From positions 1 through 64,000 of the forward strand of contig JACKNF010000007.1 in the NCBI GenBank assembly GCA_024234995.1: a stretch of 64,000 nt of DNA, read 5' to 3'. Position 1 is the stretch's first letter; every line of letters begins with the position of its first letter. A program made the position numbers and the translations under genes. Below are positions 16,082 through 24,855 of the stretch, in pieces. Source of the stretch: Gammaproteobacteria bacterium. GTDB taxonomy: Bacteria > Pseudomonadota > Gammaproteobacteria > Competibacterales > Competibacteraceae. The notes below the pieces were generated by a model. It did not search any database, had not been told where the DNA came from, and worked only from the letters and a program-made list of their open reading frames with translations.

Positions 16082-16908
16082 CCCGTTATTCTCCCATGGC
16101 GGCGATGCGTCCAGATTTGCAAGCCATTGATCAGAAAAAGCAGGGTAAACGAAAACACCAGCATGACCACTGCAATAGCCGTTGCGCCCACATAGTCGTA
16201 TTGTTCCAATTTAGTGATGATCAACAAGGGCGTAATCTCCGACACCAGAGGCACATTGCCAGCGATGAAGATCACCGAGCCATATTCGCCGACTGCACGG
16301 GCGAAGGCTAAGGCAAAGCCGGTGAGCAGCGCAGGCGACAGCACAGGCAAAATGACCTGGAGGAAGGTTTGCCAGCGATCGGCGCCGAGGCTGGCGGCGG
16401 CCTCTTCCAGTTCGATATCCAGATCTTCCAGCACGGGCTGCACGGTGCGAACGACAAAAGGCAGGCCAATGAAGGTCAGCGCAACCAGAATGCCTAGGGG
16501 CGTAAAGGCGGCTTGAATGCCCGCGAGCTGGAGCCATTGTCCCAGCCAGCCGTTGCCTGCGTAGAGGGCCGTGAGCGCAATTCCAGCGACGGCGGTAGGT
16601 AACGCAAACGGCAAATCTACCAGCGCATCCACGATCCGGCGGCCCGGAAAGCGGTAGCGCACCAACACCCAAGCAAAGATCAGCCCAAACACGGTGTTAA
16701 TGGCAGCGGCGAGCAGCGAGATACCGAAACTGATGCGATAGGACGAAACCACGCGTGGTGCGCTGATGATCGCCCAGAATTGCTCCCCGCTCAGCGTTGC
16801 GGACTTGAGGAATACTGCGCTGAGTGGAATCAATACGATCAGCGCCAGATAGACCAGGGTATAGCCCAGCGCCAGCGGAAACCCTGGCAGAACCCGTGGT
16901 GATTTCAT
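16078..16908 (-). CDS. cysT: Sulfate ABC transporter permease CysT (CysU)
   Basis: 276 residues with six membrane helices. The permease loop EDLDIELEEAAASLGADRWQ and the C-terminal ARAVGEYGSVIFIAGN are diagnostic of CysT/CysU. It forms the membrane channel with CysW. It overlaps cysW by four bases. Upstream, an 85-base gap separates it from the decarboxylase-like gene at 16994-17773, so internal initiation is possible. Confidence 0.94.
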   Translation of the reverse strand: MKSPRVLPGFPLALGYTLVYLALIVLIPLSAVFLKSATLSGEQFWAIISAPRVVSSYRISFGISLLAAAINTVFGLIFAWVLVRYRFPGRRIVDALVDLPFALPTAVAGIALTALYAGNGWLGQWLQLAGIQAAFTPLGILVALTFIGLPFVVRTVQPVLEDLDIELEEAAASLGADRWQTFLQVILPVLSPALLTGFALAFARAVGEYGSVIFIAGNVPLVSEITPLLIITKLEQYDYVGATAIAVVMLVFSFTLLFLINGLQIWTHRRHGRITG

Positions 16909-16993
16909 GGTCAGCCCCCTGAAGCGCCATTAACAGCGCCACACTTGTTGCATCCAGCCGATAGGCTTGCCGAATGGCCCATCGCGGCGCGGC

Positions 16994-17773
16994 TTATGTA
17001 CCCGTGAATTGGGGTTTACGTTTCTCGCGGAAGGCGCTCAGTCCCTCATGATAATCGTGGCTGTCATAGACAACACGGCGAAGTCCTTGGATCTTCTCAA
17101 AGAGTTCGGGAGTAATCGCATGAGCGCTGGCCAGTAACCGCAATTCCTCCTTCATCACCGCAATGCTCAGCGGCGAGTTCACGACGATATGCGCGGCAAG
17201 ACCATAAACGAAGGACTCAATCTCCTCCGGTGGTTTGATGTAGTTAATAATGCCAAGATTCAGTGCTTGTGTCGCTGGAATGGGCTGTGCGGTAAACAGC
17301 ATTTCCTTAGCCACTGGCAATGGAATCATGTTCATTAACGTTAGGATGCCGCCAAGATTGTAGGGAACGCCTAGCTTGGCCGGCGTGATCGCGAAGGTGG
17401 TTTCGGGCGTGGCCACTAGAATGTCGCAGGCCATCGCCACCTCGCAGCCGCCACCCCAGACACCGCCTTCGATCAAGGCGATGACTGGCGCTGGGAATTC
17501 CTGAATCGCGCGAACCAGGATGCGCAGTGAATCGCCCCAGCCCAGCGGATCGCGGCCCCGGTTAGGAAGCTCGCTGACATCATGACCGGCTGACCAGATT
17601 TTCGCGCCTGCAGGCGCGCGCAAAATTGCGGTGCGGATATTCTGTTCGCGGAACTGGTCGAGTGCGGTGGTGATTTCATCAATCAATGCTTCGCTCAGGG
17701 CATTGCGTTTCTGGGGATGATTGATGACGATGGTTCCAATCACATCTTGGATTTCAGTCAATATCAAAGACAC
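16994..17773 (-). CDS. scpB: Methylmalonyl-CoA decarboxylase-like crotonase (ScpB/YgfG type)
   Basis: 259 residues of crotonase fold. The segments IRTAILRAP, WSAGHDVSELPNRGRDPL, IEGGVWGGGCEVAMACD, LGVPYNLGGI and the C-terminal GLRRVVYDSHDYHEGLSAF match E. coli ScpB/YgfG, which decarboxylates methylmalonyl-CoA to propionyl-CoA. The oxyanion-hole glycines (AGHD, GGVWGGG) are present. It sits inside the sulfate uptake operon between sbp (44-base gap) and cysT (85-base gap), where such a gene is not expected. A link to propionyl-CoA for PHA synthesis is possible given the PHA protein at 22662. Another small acyl-CoA as substrate cannot be excluded. Confidence 0.8.
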   Translation of the reverse strand: MSLILTEIQDVIGTIVINHPQKRNALSEALIDEITTALDQFREQNIRTAILRAPAGAKIWSAGHDVSELPNRGRDPLGWGDSLRILVRAIQEFPAPVIALIEGGVWGGGCEVAMACDILVATPETTFAITPAKLGVPYNLGGILTLMNMIPLPVAKEMLFTAQPIPATQALNLGIINYIKPPEEIESFVYGLAAHIVVNSPLSIAVMKEELRLLASAHAITPELFEKIQGLRRVVYDSHDYHEGLSAFREKRKPQFTGT

Positions 17774-17817
17774 GGTGCGTTCCTCAGGGTGAGCTACAGG
17801 GAGATAGATGAATAATC

Positions 17818-18831
17818 TTATCGGCCAAGTTGATAGATTTGATCGAACACCCCGTTATCAGCGAAGTGGATTTGTTGCGCTTTTGCCCAACCGCCAAACA
17901 CCTCGTCGATGGTGAAAAGATTGACCTGGGGAAATTGACCGGCGTATTGAGCCATGATCTTGGGATCATGCGGACGATAGTAGTGTTTACCGGCCAGGTT
18001 CTGCCCTTCTTCGCTATACAGGTAGCGCAGATACGCCTCAGCAATTTTGCGCGTCCCCCTGCGGTCGACAACCTTGTCGATCACGGTCACGGGCGGTTCG
18101 GCTAGAATCGATAAGGAAGGGACGACCATCTCAAGCCGGTCCGGTCCCAATTCACGGTTAGCCAGAAACGCTTCGTTTTCCCAAGAAATGAGCACATCGC
18201 CGATGCCGCGCTCAGCGAACGTGGTGGTCGAACCCCGGGCGCCCGAGTCGAGCACCGCAACATTTTTATAGAGCCGGGTCACAAAATCGCGGGCTTTGGC
18301 TTCATCATTTCCATATTGCTTGAGCGCATAACCCCAAGCAGCCAGATAATTCCAGCGTGCGCCGCCGGAGGTCTTGGGATTGGGCGTGATCACCGATACC
18401 CCCGGCTTAACCAAGTCATCCCAATCCTTGATCCCTTTAGGATTACCTTTGCGCACCAGGAATACGATCGTCGAGGTATAAGGTGAGCTGTTATATGGCA
18501 ACCGGCTTTGCCAATCCTGCGGAATCAGCCTGGCTTTTCCGGCAATGGCATCGATGTCATAGGCTAAGGCCAGGGTCACCACATCAGCCTCCAGACCATC
18601 GATTACTGCACGGGCCTGTTTACCAGCACCGCCATGCGACTGTTGGATAATTACGGTTTCGCCGGTCTGATTCTTCCAATGCCTGGCAAAGGCAGCGTTG
18701 AAGTCCTGATAGAATTCGCGGGTAGGATCATAAGAAACATTGAGCAGCGCCGTTTGTGCGCTAGCAGCCCCGTTGATTCCAACCGCCAGAGCGAAGCTTA
18801 GAATAAGACGCGAAAGCAGGAAAAATTTCAT
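17818..18831 (-). CDS. sbp: Periplasmic sulfate-binding protein
   Basis: 337 residues with a signal peptide (about 1-25, cleavage near ASA-QT). The mature protein matches Sbp throughout: LNVSYDPTREFYQDFN, QQSHGGAGKQARAVIDGLEA, KPGVSVITPNPKTSGGARWN, VLDSGARGSTTTFAERGIGD and NLFTIDEVFGGWAKAQQIHF. It delivers sulfate to CysTWA. It is the first gene of the operon; the 270 bases upstream (18832-19101) contain the promoter region but no site I can name. Confidence 0.96.
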   Translation of the reverse strand: MKFFLLSRLILSFALAVGINGAASAQTALLNVSYDPTREFYQDFNAAFARHWKNQTGETVIIQQSHGGAGKQARAVIDGLEADVVTLALAYDIDAIAGKARLIPQDWQSRLPYNSSPYTSTIVFLVRKGNPKGIKDWDDLVKPGVSVITPNPKTSGGARWNYLAAWGYALKQYGNDEAKARDFVTRLYKNVAVLDSGARGSTTTFAERGIGDVLISWENEAFLANRELGPDRLEMVVPSLSILAEPPVTVIDKVVDRRGTRKIAEAYLRYLYSEEGQNLAGKHYYRPHDPKIMAQYAGQFPQVNLFTIDEVFGGWAKAQQIHFADNGVFDQIYQLGR

Positions 18832-19101
18832 CGGCGCAGCCCCGGAGTTGTTGATAGCAAGGCACTGTAAGAGACTCTTCTTCTTATTTTCAAATAATAA
18901 AAATTGAATTGCTTTCCAATAAACAACCGCTTCAATAGAAAACTCTGGCGTGGCTACTTTTATACAACCCCTAATTCTGCAAGACGAAAAATCATGTTGC
19001 GTTTAAGTCAATGGCCAGTGCTGTCTATTCCGCCAGAGACCCTTGACTTGCGCATGGTGAAATCTCTGCACGACAGCCCCTGAATTCCCTACAAGATCCT
19101 G

Positions 19102-19550
19102 TTAAGCCAGGGAGCTTGAATCCGGTAGCGGTGAGATGCGGATGCGGTCTTGAGCAAGCGGTCTGACCGCTACCAATTTCACTTCTTCCGGTGTGGTCGC
19201 GGTAGGATTACTGGCGTCCATCTTGGCCTCAAGGGTTTTGTACTCCGCCAGAGTCAGGTCGCTGGTGCAACACTGGGGGGCCGGACTGGCATCCGCCGGC
19301 CCAGTCCAAGGTACGGTGCACTTGTTATTCAAAGGTGCAGCAACAATGTTGGTGGTGGTGTGCAGGCCGCATTCGCTGTAGCGGCACACCAACTCGCCGT
19401 CGCTGGTGAAGGTTACATCACACTCGACGATACCGGCGCCCATGCGTGCCCCGGCGCGGTAGGACACGTCCGAATGCTCCGGGAACTGCAGGGCGGCGCC
19501 CCGGCGGGCGATGGAAAAATCGGTACGATAAAAGGGGCTATTCCACCGTA
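19102..19550 (-). pseudogene. Remnant of a periplasmic glycerophosphodiester phosphodiesterase
   Basis: In frame from about 19547 down to 19102 the sequence reads through the N-terminal catalytic part of a GDPD protein: IARRGAALQFPEHSDVSYRA, ARMGAGIVECDVTFTSDGEL (the E-x-D metal pair) and VCRYSECGLHTTTNI. An in-frame TAG lies just upstream with no start codon for the signal peptide and first strand, and the usual 'ahRG' histidine is replaced by Arg. After about residue 100 the similarity stops and a short unrelated tail follows, ending at 19102; this tail contains an inverted repeat (19124-19132 / 19166-19174). Both ends are therefore missing, and the piece appears non-functional. It lies next to the PhoX-type gene, suggesting an old phosphorus-scavenging pair. 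Confidence 0.75.
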
Positions 19551-19572
19551 AAGCCTAGCATCCTGGCTCATC

Positions 19573-19606
19573 GTTGGGCAACGCTGCGCTTTTGCTCAAC
19601 CTGCGG
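19573..19606. repeat. Palindromic repeat, family A (degenerate copy)
   Basis: GTTGGGCAA (19573-19581) pairs with TTGCTCAAC (19592-19600), followed by CTGCGG. This is the same element as the perfect palindrome at 5002-5042, with a few substitutions. It lies just upstream of the GDPD remnant and may mark the breakpoint that removed the gene's start. Confidence 0.6.
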
Positions 19607-19673
19607 CCTACAGCCAATCGCGTAAAACCTATGCAAAATTGGTATAACAGGCAACAACTTAGACACTGGAAAG

Positions 19674-19700
19674 AAAAACCCTCTGACCGAAGCCAGAGGG
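19674..19700 (-). terminator. Intrinsic terminator of the PhoX-type gene
   Basis: Stem CCCTCTG/CAGAGGG (19694-19700 and 19679-19685) with an eight-base loop, followed on the reverse strand by TTTTTCTTT. It is 26 bases past the stop of the gene ending at 19726. Confidence 0.85.
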
Positions 19701-19725
19701 CGCGTTAAGGCTTGAAAGAATTGGC

Positions 19726-21642
19726 TTACTTGAAAGCTGGCAGGGCGCCATCTGCGGTGCCGATGTAACCGATGGCGGCTTTCTTCTTATTATCCCATTT
19801 GGTGTTGATGGCGTTCAGCACAGCGTCCTTGTCGGCGCCGGTATAACTGGAGATATTACCCTCGCCCGGATGTTGGAAGTTGCTCAGAATGTAAGCAAAA
19901 CCGTTGTAGTTAGGAGCAATGGTCAAGCCGGTCGCCTCCGCAGCCATGGGCACTGACAAGATGCGCGAGAGCTTGCGGGTATCGATGTTAAAGGCCCAGA
20001 CATAATTGTTGTTGCGTCGGCTGGTGTCCTCGCCGAGGAAGAGGGTGCGGATTGAATCGACGTACCGAACGTTGTCTGGACCGCAGAGCTTGTCCTGCTC
20101 GCACTGGTTGCCTTCTTTATCCTTGATAGTGTTTCCATCACTGTCTTTGCCGAACCACCCGCCGACCAATTCAGGGATCGAGACCAGGGTAGTGCCTGCG
20201 AAGTCGCTGGGGATGATGTTGCCATCCATGTCCCTCTGTTCCTTAGCGGTGCTCATCTCCAGGATAATGCCGCCGTCGTTGCGGGCCACCTTGATGTCGC
20301 CCTTGCCATCAATCATGCCCGCTTCCACCCGTGAGATGGTGAGGTAGAACTTCCGGTCTTCGTCGTTGTAGGCGATGTACTCCATCTTGGAGAATTCGGT
20401 GGTGGCGCCCAGCAACGCAGCGTAGCGGCGAGTTTCCAGGAAGGCAGCGGCTTTCTCCATGCCAGGCTTCAAACGTAACCATTCAGTACCCATATAGGTG
20501 GTAACCTTCGTGTAGCCAGCGGTATCCCCAGTCGTGTCAGCGGGCAGGAAATCGAAGATGCCGCTGAATTTGATACCGTTGTCGACCATCGCTTGAATTT
20601 CGGCGTTGCTGGCGTGGCCCAACCTGATCCATTGCAGGTCGAAGCTGCCGCCGTTGTCAGCGCTGGTCTGTGTGACCTTGGCGGCATAGAGCGTGCCCGC
20701 CGACAGGTCCTCCGCGTTGTCGGCGATGAACATGAAAAGCCCGGTGTTCTTGCCATCGTCACCGCCGATAGCGGTGCGATTGTCCGAAGCCATCTCCTGC
20801 ATCTCCCGGGCAAAGCGCCCGGGGGCATAATGTTTGACCACTGAGGTGCTGCCATCCTTGGTTACCGTCACTTCAGGCACCAAGCCGTAATGATAGGGGT
20901 TAGCGGTGGCCTCATCACCGAAATAGTACTTACTAAAGCTATTCATATCGGTGCCGTCGTCCGAATCACTCGCCTTTGCCAAACCCTCACGGGTTTTGGC
21001 GTCCGGTTCGTACTCCTCGGAACCGATATGGGTGTTCCATGCGGACAGGGTAGAGCCGCAGTGAATCCAGCCGCCGTTGACAGCGCTGAAACTGATATGG
21101 TCATAGTCCACGACTTCCAGCACGCCGGTCCGCTTGTGCTGATCCAATTTGGCCACACTCATGGTGGCGGGGAGCTTGCTCCAAAAGCCACCAGTGCTTA
21201 CACCATCGTTGGGGGGTAATTCCTTGTATTCGTACTGGGTTACCAAGGCCAAGGGGCGGTTCGCCCGGGGTTTAGCCGCGCGCATGCCTGGAATATTCAT
21301 TAGGGAGCTTCCGTCAGGAGCGTCGGAAGCCATCTGACCGTCCCGATCATTGAGCGGGTTTTCGTCCGAATCGAACAGGCCACCGACCACTTGGCCGTTG
21401 ATGATGTTGGTCGTAGCCATTAGTTGATGATACTTAAGATCGTAGATTCTGGTCCCGCCGTTCCGATAGACGATCTTCACTTGGGCTGTGGTGTAAATGT
21501 CAGCCTTTTCATTCGCACTTGAAGGAGCTGGCATGCCAATGAATTCGACCGAATTGGCGGTTGATTTCGCGCAAGCGGTCGAGGATAGAATGGTGACGCC
21601 AAAGGCAGTGGACAATGCAATAATGAGAGGCTTGAGTTCCAT
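19726..21642 (-). CDS. PhoX-family (DUF839) secreted phosphatase-like protein
   Basis: 638 residues with a signal peptide (about 1-25, STACA-K). It has PhoX-family features: STGGFWSKLPATMSVAKLDQ, CGSTLSAWNTHIGSEEYEPD (compare 'CG.t.tPWgT.l..EE.'), YHYGLVPEVTV, GRFAREM, then DDGKNTGLFMFIADN and VRYVDSIRTLFLGEDTS. Family members are periplasmic Ca2+/Fe3+-dependent alkaline phosphatases. The start has AGGAAATTTT before the ATG. No convincing Pho box is seen in the 60 bases upstream, so phosphate control is not shown. A decayed GDPD lies downstream. Confidence 0.85.
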   Translation of the reverse strand: MELKPLIIALSTAFGVTILSSTACAKSTANSVEFIGMPAPSSANEKADIYTTAQVKIVYRNGGTRIYDLKYHQLMATTNIINGQVVGGLFDSDENPLNDRDGQMASDAPDGSSLMNIPGMRAAKPRANRPLALVTQYEYKELPPNDGVSTGGFWSKLPATMSVAKLDQHKRTGVLEVVDYDHISFSAVNGGWIHCGSTLSAWNTHIGSEEYEPDAKTREGLAKASDSDDGTDMNSFSKYYFGDEATANPYHYGLVPEVTVTKDGSTSVVKHYAPGRFAREMQEMASDNRTAIGGDDGKNTGLFMFIADNAEDLSAGTLYAAKVTQTSADNGGSFDLQWIRLGHASNAEIQAMVDNGIKFSGIFDFLPADTTGDTAGYTKVTTYMGTEWLRLKPGMEKAAAFLETRRYAALLGATTEFSKMEYIAYNDEDRKFYLTISRVEAGMIDGKGDIKVARNDGGIILEMSTAKEQRDMDGNIIPSDFAGTTLVSIPELVGGWFGKDSDGNTIKDKEGNQCEQDKLCGPDNVRYVDSIRTLFLGEDTSRRNNNYVWAFNIDTRKLSRILSVPMAAEATGLTIAPNYNGFAYILSNFQHPGEGNISSYTGADKDAVLNAINTKWDNKKKAAIGYIGTADGALPAFK

Positions 21643-21856
21643 AAAATTTCCTGAAAGTTGGTAGGTATTTCAGGATTCTCTAACATGCTTATTACAAAAT
21701 TATTATGCGATGAACAGATATGTCTTATTCATAACCGCGCTAAATACTGTCGTCACGAGATTTTGAGTCAGAGTGCGAGGCATCGGATCTAGACGGCGGC
21801 GAGGAAGGATTTTGAGTTTTTGGCGTAGCGTGTGGCGATTGGTGCCAGCCCTGGCT

Positions 21857-22567
21857 TCAAACCATTCCTTCGGCGATGCGCCGCAATCCGGGCTGGTCAA
21901 GCGCCAATTGATTGTGAGATGTTTCCTGAATCAAGCGGGCCCGGCGCAGTTCAGCGATGGTGCGGCTGACAGTTTCTGTCGTCAGCCCCAGCATCGCGCC
22001 CAGATCCTCCCGGCCGAACAACGGTACGGATTCCCCTGGCGCAGCTTCGGTCAGCCATAGCAGCAAACGCGCTACCCGCTGGCGGGCGGTACCGGTGGAA
22101 AATTCCGCCAGCCAGCGGTCAGCCTCCGCCAACGCCCGCTGCCAGCGCGTCATAAGTTCCTGACACAGACGCGATTGCTCATACCCCAATCGCTCCACTA
22201 AGCTGACGGGAATCGTACAGATCTCGCAGCGGGTCAAGGCAATTGCATCATGCGGATAAGGCTGACCTAATAATGCTTCTAACCCCAGGGTATCGCTATG
22301 GTGCAGCAGGCGGACGATACGCTGAGTACCATCAGGCAGGTACTTAACCAGCTTGACGAGCCCGCGCCGTAAGGTAAATACAGCCCGGCCCCGCTCACCC
22401 ACCCGGTACAACACGGCTGGCGGCTCCAAGACGATATCTTCAATCGGTTGATGTAACTCACCAAAATCTACTTCCTGCAAGCCGGCAAACAATGCTGAAC
22501 TGCGGATAGCGCAATCACGGCAATCCCTCTCTCCCAGCCAAGCAACACGGATTGGTACAGTTTTCAT
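21857..22567 (-). CDS. Crp/Fnr-family transcription regulator with unusual cysteine pattern
   Basis: 236 residues from the ATG at 22567; an in-frame GTG at 22600 would add 11. A cyclic-nucleotide-type sensor domain (about 35-150) is followed by a winged helix whose recognition helix GLTTETVSRTIAELRR matches FNR (E-T-V-S-R). Four cysteines are present: C16 and C19 (ERDCRDCAIR) and C114 and C117 (TRCEICTIP). Aligned to E. coli FNR, C16, C19 and C117 fall on ligands 20, 23 and 122. The third N-terminal ligand is an alanine, with C114 as an extra. It could hold an Fe-S cluster in a 2+2 arrangement or sense redox by thiols. Targets should resemble FNR boxes. Confidence 0.88.
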   Translation of the reverse strand: MKTVPIRVAWLGERDCRDCAIRSSALFAGLQEVDFGELHQPIEDIVLEPPAVLYRVGERGRAVFTLRRGLVKLVKYLPDGTQRIVRLLHHSDTLGLEALLGQPYPHDAIALTRCEICTIPVSLVERLGYEQSRLCQELMTRWQRALAEADRWLAEFSTGTARQRVARLLLWLTEAAPGESVPLFGREDLGAMLGLTTETVSRTIAELRRARLIQETSHNQLALDQPGLRRIAEGMV

Positions 22568-22661
22568 GAGGGCAGCTCTGATGATGATGGGTAATGACAC
22601 CCGTCATTTGACCATTTGACATTTGGACAGCCGGAAAGCCCATTAACAGTAGAATAAACGG

Positions 22662-22955
22662 TTAAGCCGGATCAGGCGCAGGCCCAAACCCTTCATTCAA
22701 TTCACGGTGAATTTCCTGTTCCAGCCGGTATTTCAGCGGCGCTAATAGAAAACCCAGCCGCACGTTAACCTGAATCGTGCCAGGTTCTAGGTCGATCTGC
22801 CCGCTGACACCGGAGCGTTCGAAGTACAGTGAATCATCCTGCCAATAGTGGTTCACTGCGTAACGATCGGCCAATTGTAAAGCGATCGTTTCTGCTGCCT
22901 TACGCGCTTGATCAAGAGTCAATGAATGATCGCGATGGATGGCAATATGGGACAT
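22662..22955 (-). CDS. Polyhydroxyalkanoic acid system protein (PHA_gran_rgn family)
   Basis: 97 residues matching the small conserved proteins found with PHA synthesis genes: HSLTLDQARKAAETIALQLA, then YFERSGVSGQIDLEPG and VRLGFLLAPLKYRLEQEIH. No membrane helix or signal is seen. The family's role (granule-associated or regulatory) is inferred from gene neighbourhoods elsewhere. Here it stands alone, with no phaC or phasin gene nearby. It supports a PHA-storing organism. Confidence 0.8.
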   Translation of the reverse strand: MSHIAIHRDHSLTLDQARKAAETIALQLADRYAVNHYWQDDSLYFERSGVSGQIDLEPGTIQVNVRLGFLLAPLKYRLEQEIHRELNEGFGPAPDPA

Positions 22956-23082
22956 ACCTTAGCGCCTCAGTGTCTGTATTTTTGTAAGAGTCAATTGCCC
23001 ACGGCTTATTGCCCACGGCTTGGCGAACTCGCGCCTACCCATCTTCTTACAAGCATCCTCCTGTTTAAGATTGGGTATTAGC

Positions 23083-24177
23083 TTAGCACCCCAGCCGTTC
23101 TAGCCATTCCACTGCTTCGGCAATACCGGTGGGTGGTTGCGGCGGTTTGAGCGATTGCGCGAGCAGCTTCTGTAACGGCGCCATCAACTCGCCAGTCGCC
23201 AGTTGCTGGCGGCTGATCTTGACCCCATTGCCGTATTCCAGCAACCAATGGCTTAACCACGGCTCCTCCGGCCAATCGTCACGCGCAACGTAGAGTGTCC
23301 GCACGCCATTGCAAACAGCTTCAGTAAATGCGCCATAACCCGGCTTGGTAAACAACACATCGCAAGAGCAAATGAGATCAATCATGCATAGATCCACCAA
23401 TTCTGACCAGTTTGGCATATCCAGTCGCGCCGCACCCCACGCGGGCGGCGTCAGCCAGCACACGCCTGGCAGTTTTGGCCATGCTTCGAGCGGCGGGCGC
23501 ATATCGACTCCGCCCAACCCCATAAGCACGAGCGTCTCGCTGCCGCATAACCCAAGCCGGCGGTTAATTTCCACCCGCCGGGTCTGACCCAGGGCGGCAA
23601 TGGGGCCAATCGGCTGCACGTTACGCAGCGCAGGCATCGGCATCGACGGCGCCGGTTGCAGAAAAGCTGTGGCGCTGTTGTAGGCGGCAAGCATCGGTGT
23701 GCGCAGATCGCTCAGGTCCGGCCCGGTACGGCAATAGCCAGCCAGAATATCCGCCCAATTTAATGAACACAGCGCCAGCGCCGGGATAGCCAGCCGGGCA
23801 GCAGCAGCCAGACTCAGATAGGGAATATCAGCCAGTAACAGATCTGGCGCCGCATCCTGCAAGACCTGCTCCTGCCAGGCTAGCCGCGCGTCCCACTCAG
23901 CATGGAAGGCCCGATAGGCTGCCAGACTCTCCGTTACATTGGTTTCGAGCGCATCGACCATCACCATGCCGAAATCGGCCGCTCCGACAACTATTGTAAA
24001 GCCGCCTGCGATACGGCTGCGCAACACAGCCTCTGGCAATCGGCTTTGCACGGTCAATCGCCGGGCTGGGTATTGTTTTCGCCATGCATTCAATACAGGC
24101 GCTATCTGCGCCAAGTGGCCAAAACCGTGCCCGGATAAGGCCACATATAGATGAGGGTCCTGGGTCATTTCACTCAC
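23083..24177 (-). CDS. GT-B-fold glycosyltransferase-like protein
   Basis: 364 residues. The N-terminus YVALSGHGFGHLAQIAPVLNAW is the glycine-rich first loop of GT-B transferases (MurG or macrolide GT type). The C-terminal half has DVLFTKPGYGAFTEAVCNGV (compare 'vvtkPGygtv.Ea.a.g'), the usual nucleotide-sugar site. No membrane helix is seen. The acceptor and donor are unknown, and neighbours give no pathway. It diverges from the gene at 24352. Confidence 0.7.
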   Translation of the reverse strand: MSEMTQDPHLYVALSGHGFGHLAQIAPVLNAWRKQYPARRLTVQSRLPEAVLRSRIAGGFTIVVGAADFGMVMVDALETNVTESLAAYRAFHAEWDARLAWQEQVLQDAAPDLLLADIPYLSLAAAARLAIPALALCSLNWADILAGYCRTGPDLSDLRTPMLAAYNSATAFLQPAPSMPMPALRNVQPIGPIAALGQTRRVEINRRLGLCGSETLVLMGLGGVDMRPPLEAWPKLPGVCWLTPPAWGAARLDMPNWSELVDLCMIDLICSCDVLFTKPGYGAFTEAVCNGVRTLYVARDDWPEEPWLSHWLLEYGNGVKISRQQLATGELMAPLQKLLAQSLKPPQPPTGIAEAVEWLERLGC

Positions 24178-24351
24178 TCATTAAAATTTTTGCAATGCTA
24201 CTTGTCTCATTGGCTCAAAGCCTCTAGACTCGAATACAACAATTCCGTTTCGTTTTGGCAAAAAACTGCTTTAGTGGTTTTCAAGACACATAAACTTTAC
24301 GGAAATAGGCGTCGTATCCCTTTCATTCACCCGAGCGCGAGGGCATTCACT

Positions 24352-24678
24352 ATGGCGCAAACGCTCTCTTTACACACACTGGCGGCCGATAACCGGTTTT
24401 TTACCGGCACTGGCGGTGTGAGCCAAGAAAACCGGCACTGTGGCTTTGTTCCAGGATTCCTAGACCAAGAAACAGGCGTCGTTTACCTCTCATGCTGGGC
24501 AGATGGCCGTCCAGCACCTGTCCATGCCCTCGATGGGCTACCGGATCATCTCATTCTCACCCGTGACGCAATGGGCCGGGTCATGGCTGTCAAGGCAAGT
24601 GTCGTTGCCGGCTTCGTTCGTTGTGGCTGTTTCTACACCCGGGAACAAGCTGCCTGCTGTCTCGACCGTACGCATTAG
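24352..24678 (+). CDS. Conserved-looking protein of unknown function
   Basis: 108 residues from the ATG at 24352 (preceded by CGAGGG); the frame is open further upstream but that part reads like non-coding sequence. It has no signal peptide or membrane helix. Five cysteines are present: two isolated (about 30 and 48) and a C-terminal cluster VRCGCFYTREQAACCL. Much of the rest resembles a small beta-rich domain: GFVPGFLDQETGVVYLSCW, DGLPDHLILTRDAMGRVMAV. I do not recognise the family. It lies between a glycosyltransferase (divergent) and glgP, followed by a hairpin, so it is probably a single-gene unit. Confidence 0.55.
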   Translation: MAQTLSLHTLAADNRFFTGTGGVSQENRHCGFVPGFLDQETGVVYLSCWADGRPAPVHALDGLPDHLILTRDAMGRVMAVKASVVAGFVRCGCFYTREQAACCLDRTH

Positions 24679-24695
24679 ACTCATTTTGCCGCTAC

Positions 24696-24747
24696 AGGAG
24701 CCGGCCTGCGGACAATTTGACTCACGGCCACATGCACGCCGGCTCCT
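24696..24747 (+). terminator. Long hairpin after the unknown gene
   Basis: Arms AGGAGCCGGC (24696-24705) and GCCGGCTCCT (24738-24747) form a perfect 10-base stem with a 32-base loop, 17 bases past the stop at 24678. No T-tract follows, so it may stabilise the transcript or act with Rho rather than alone. Confidence 0.4.
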
Positions 24748-24855
24748 ATCATCAACCGTGGTCCGCTACTTGAATTTGGCTATCTCCCGACTATCGTTGT
24801 TTACGATGTCAGGCATTTTCCTTTTTCAAAACTACTGGAAGCGGACCTTAAGCTC

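Noticed and set aside
21703..21900. Reverse-strand frame of 65 codons between the PhoX-type and FNR-like genes
   Set aside because: It overlaps the end of the regulator gene and has no family resemblance or good ribosome site.
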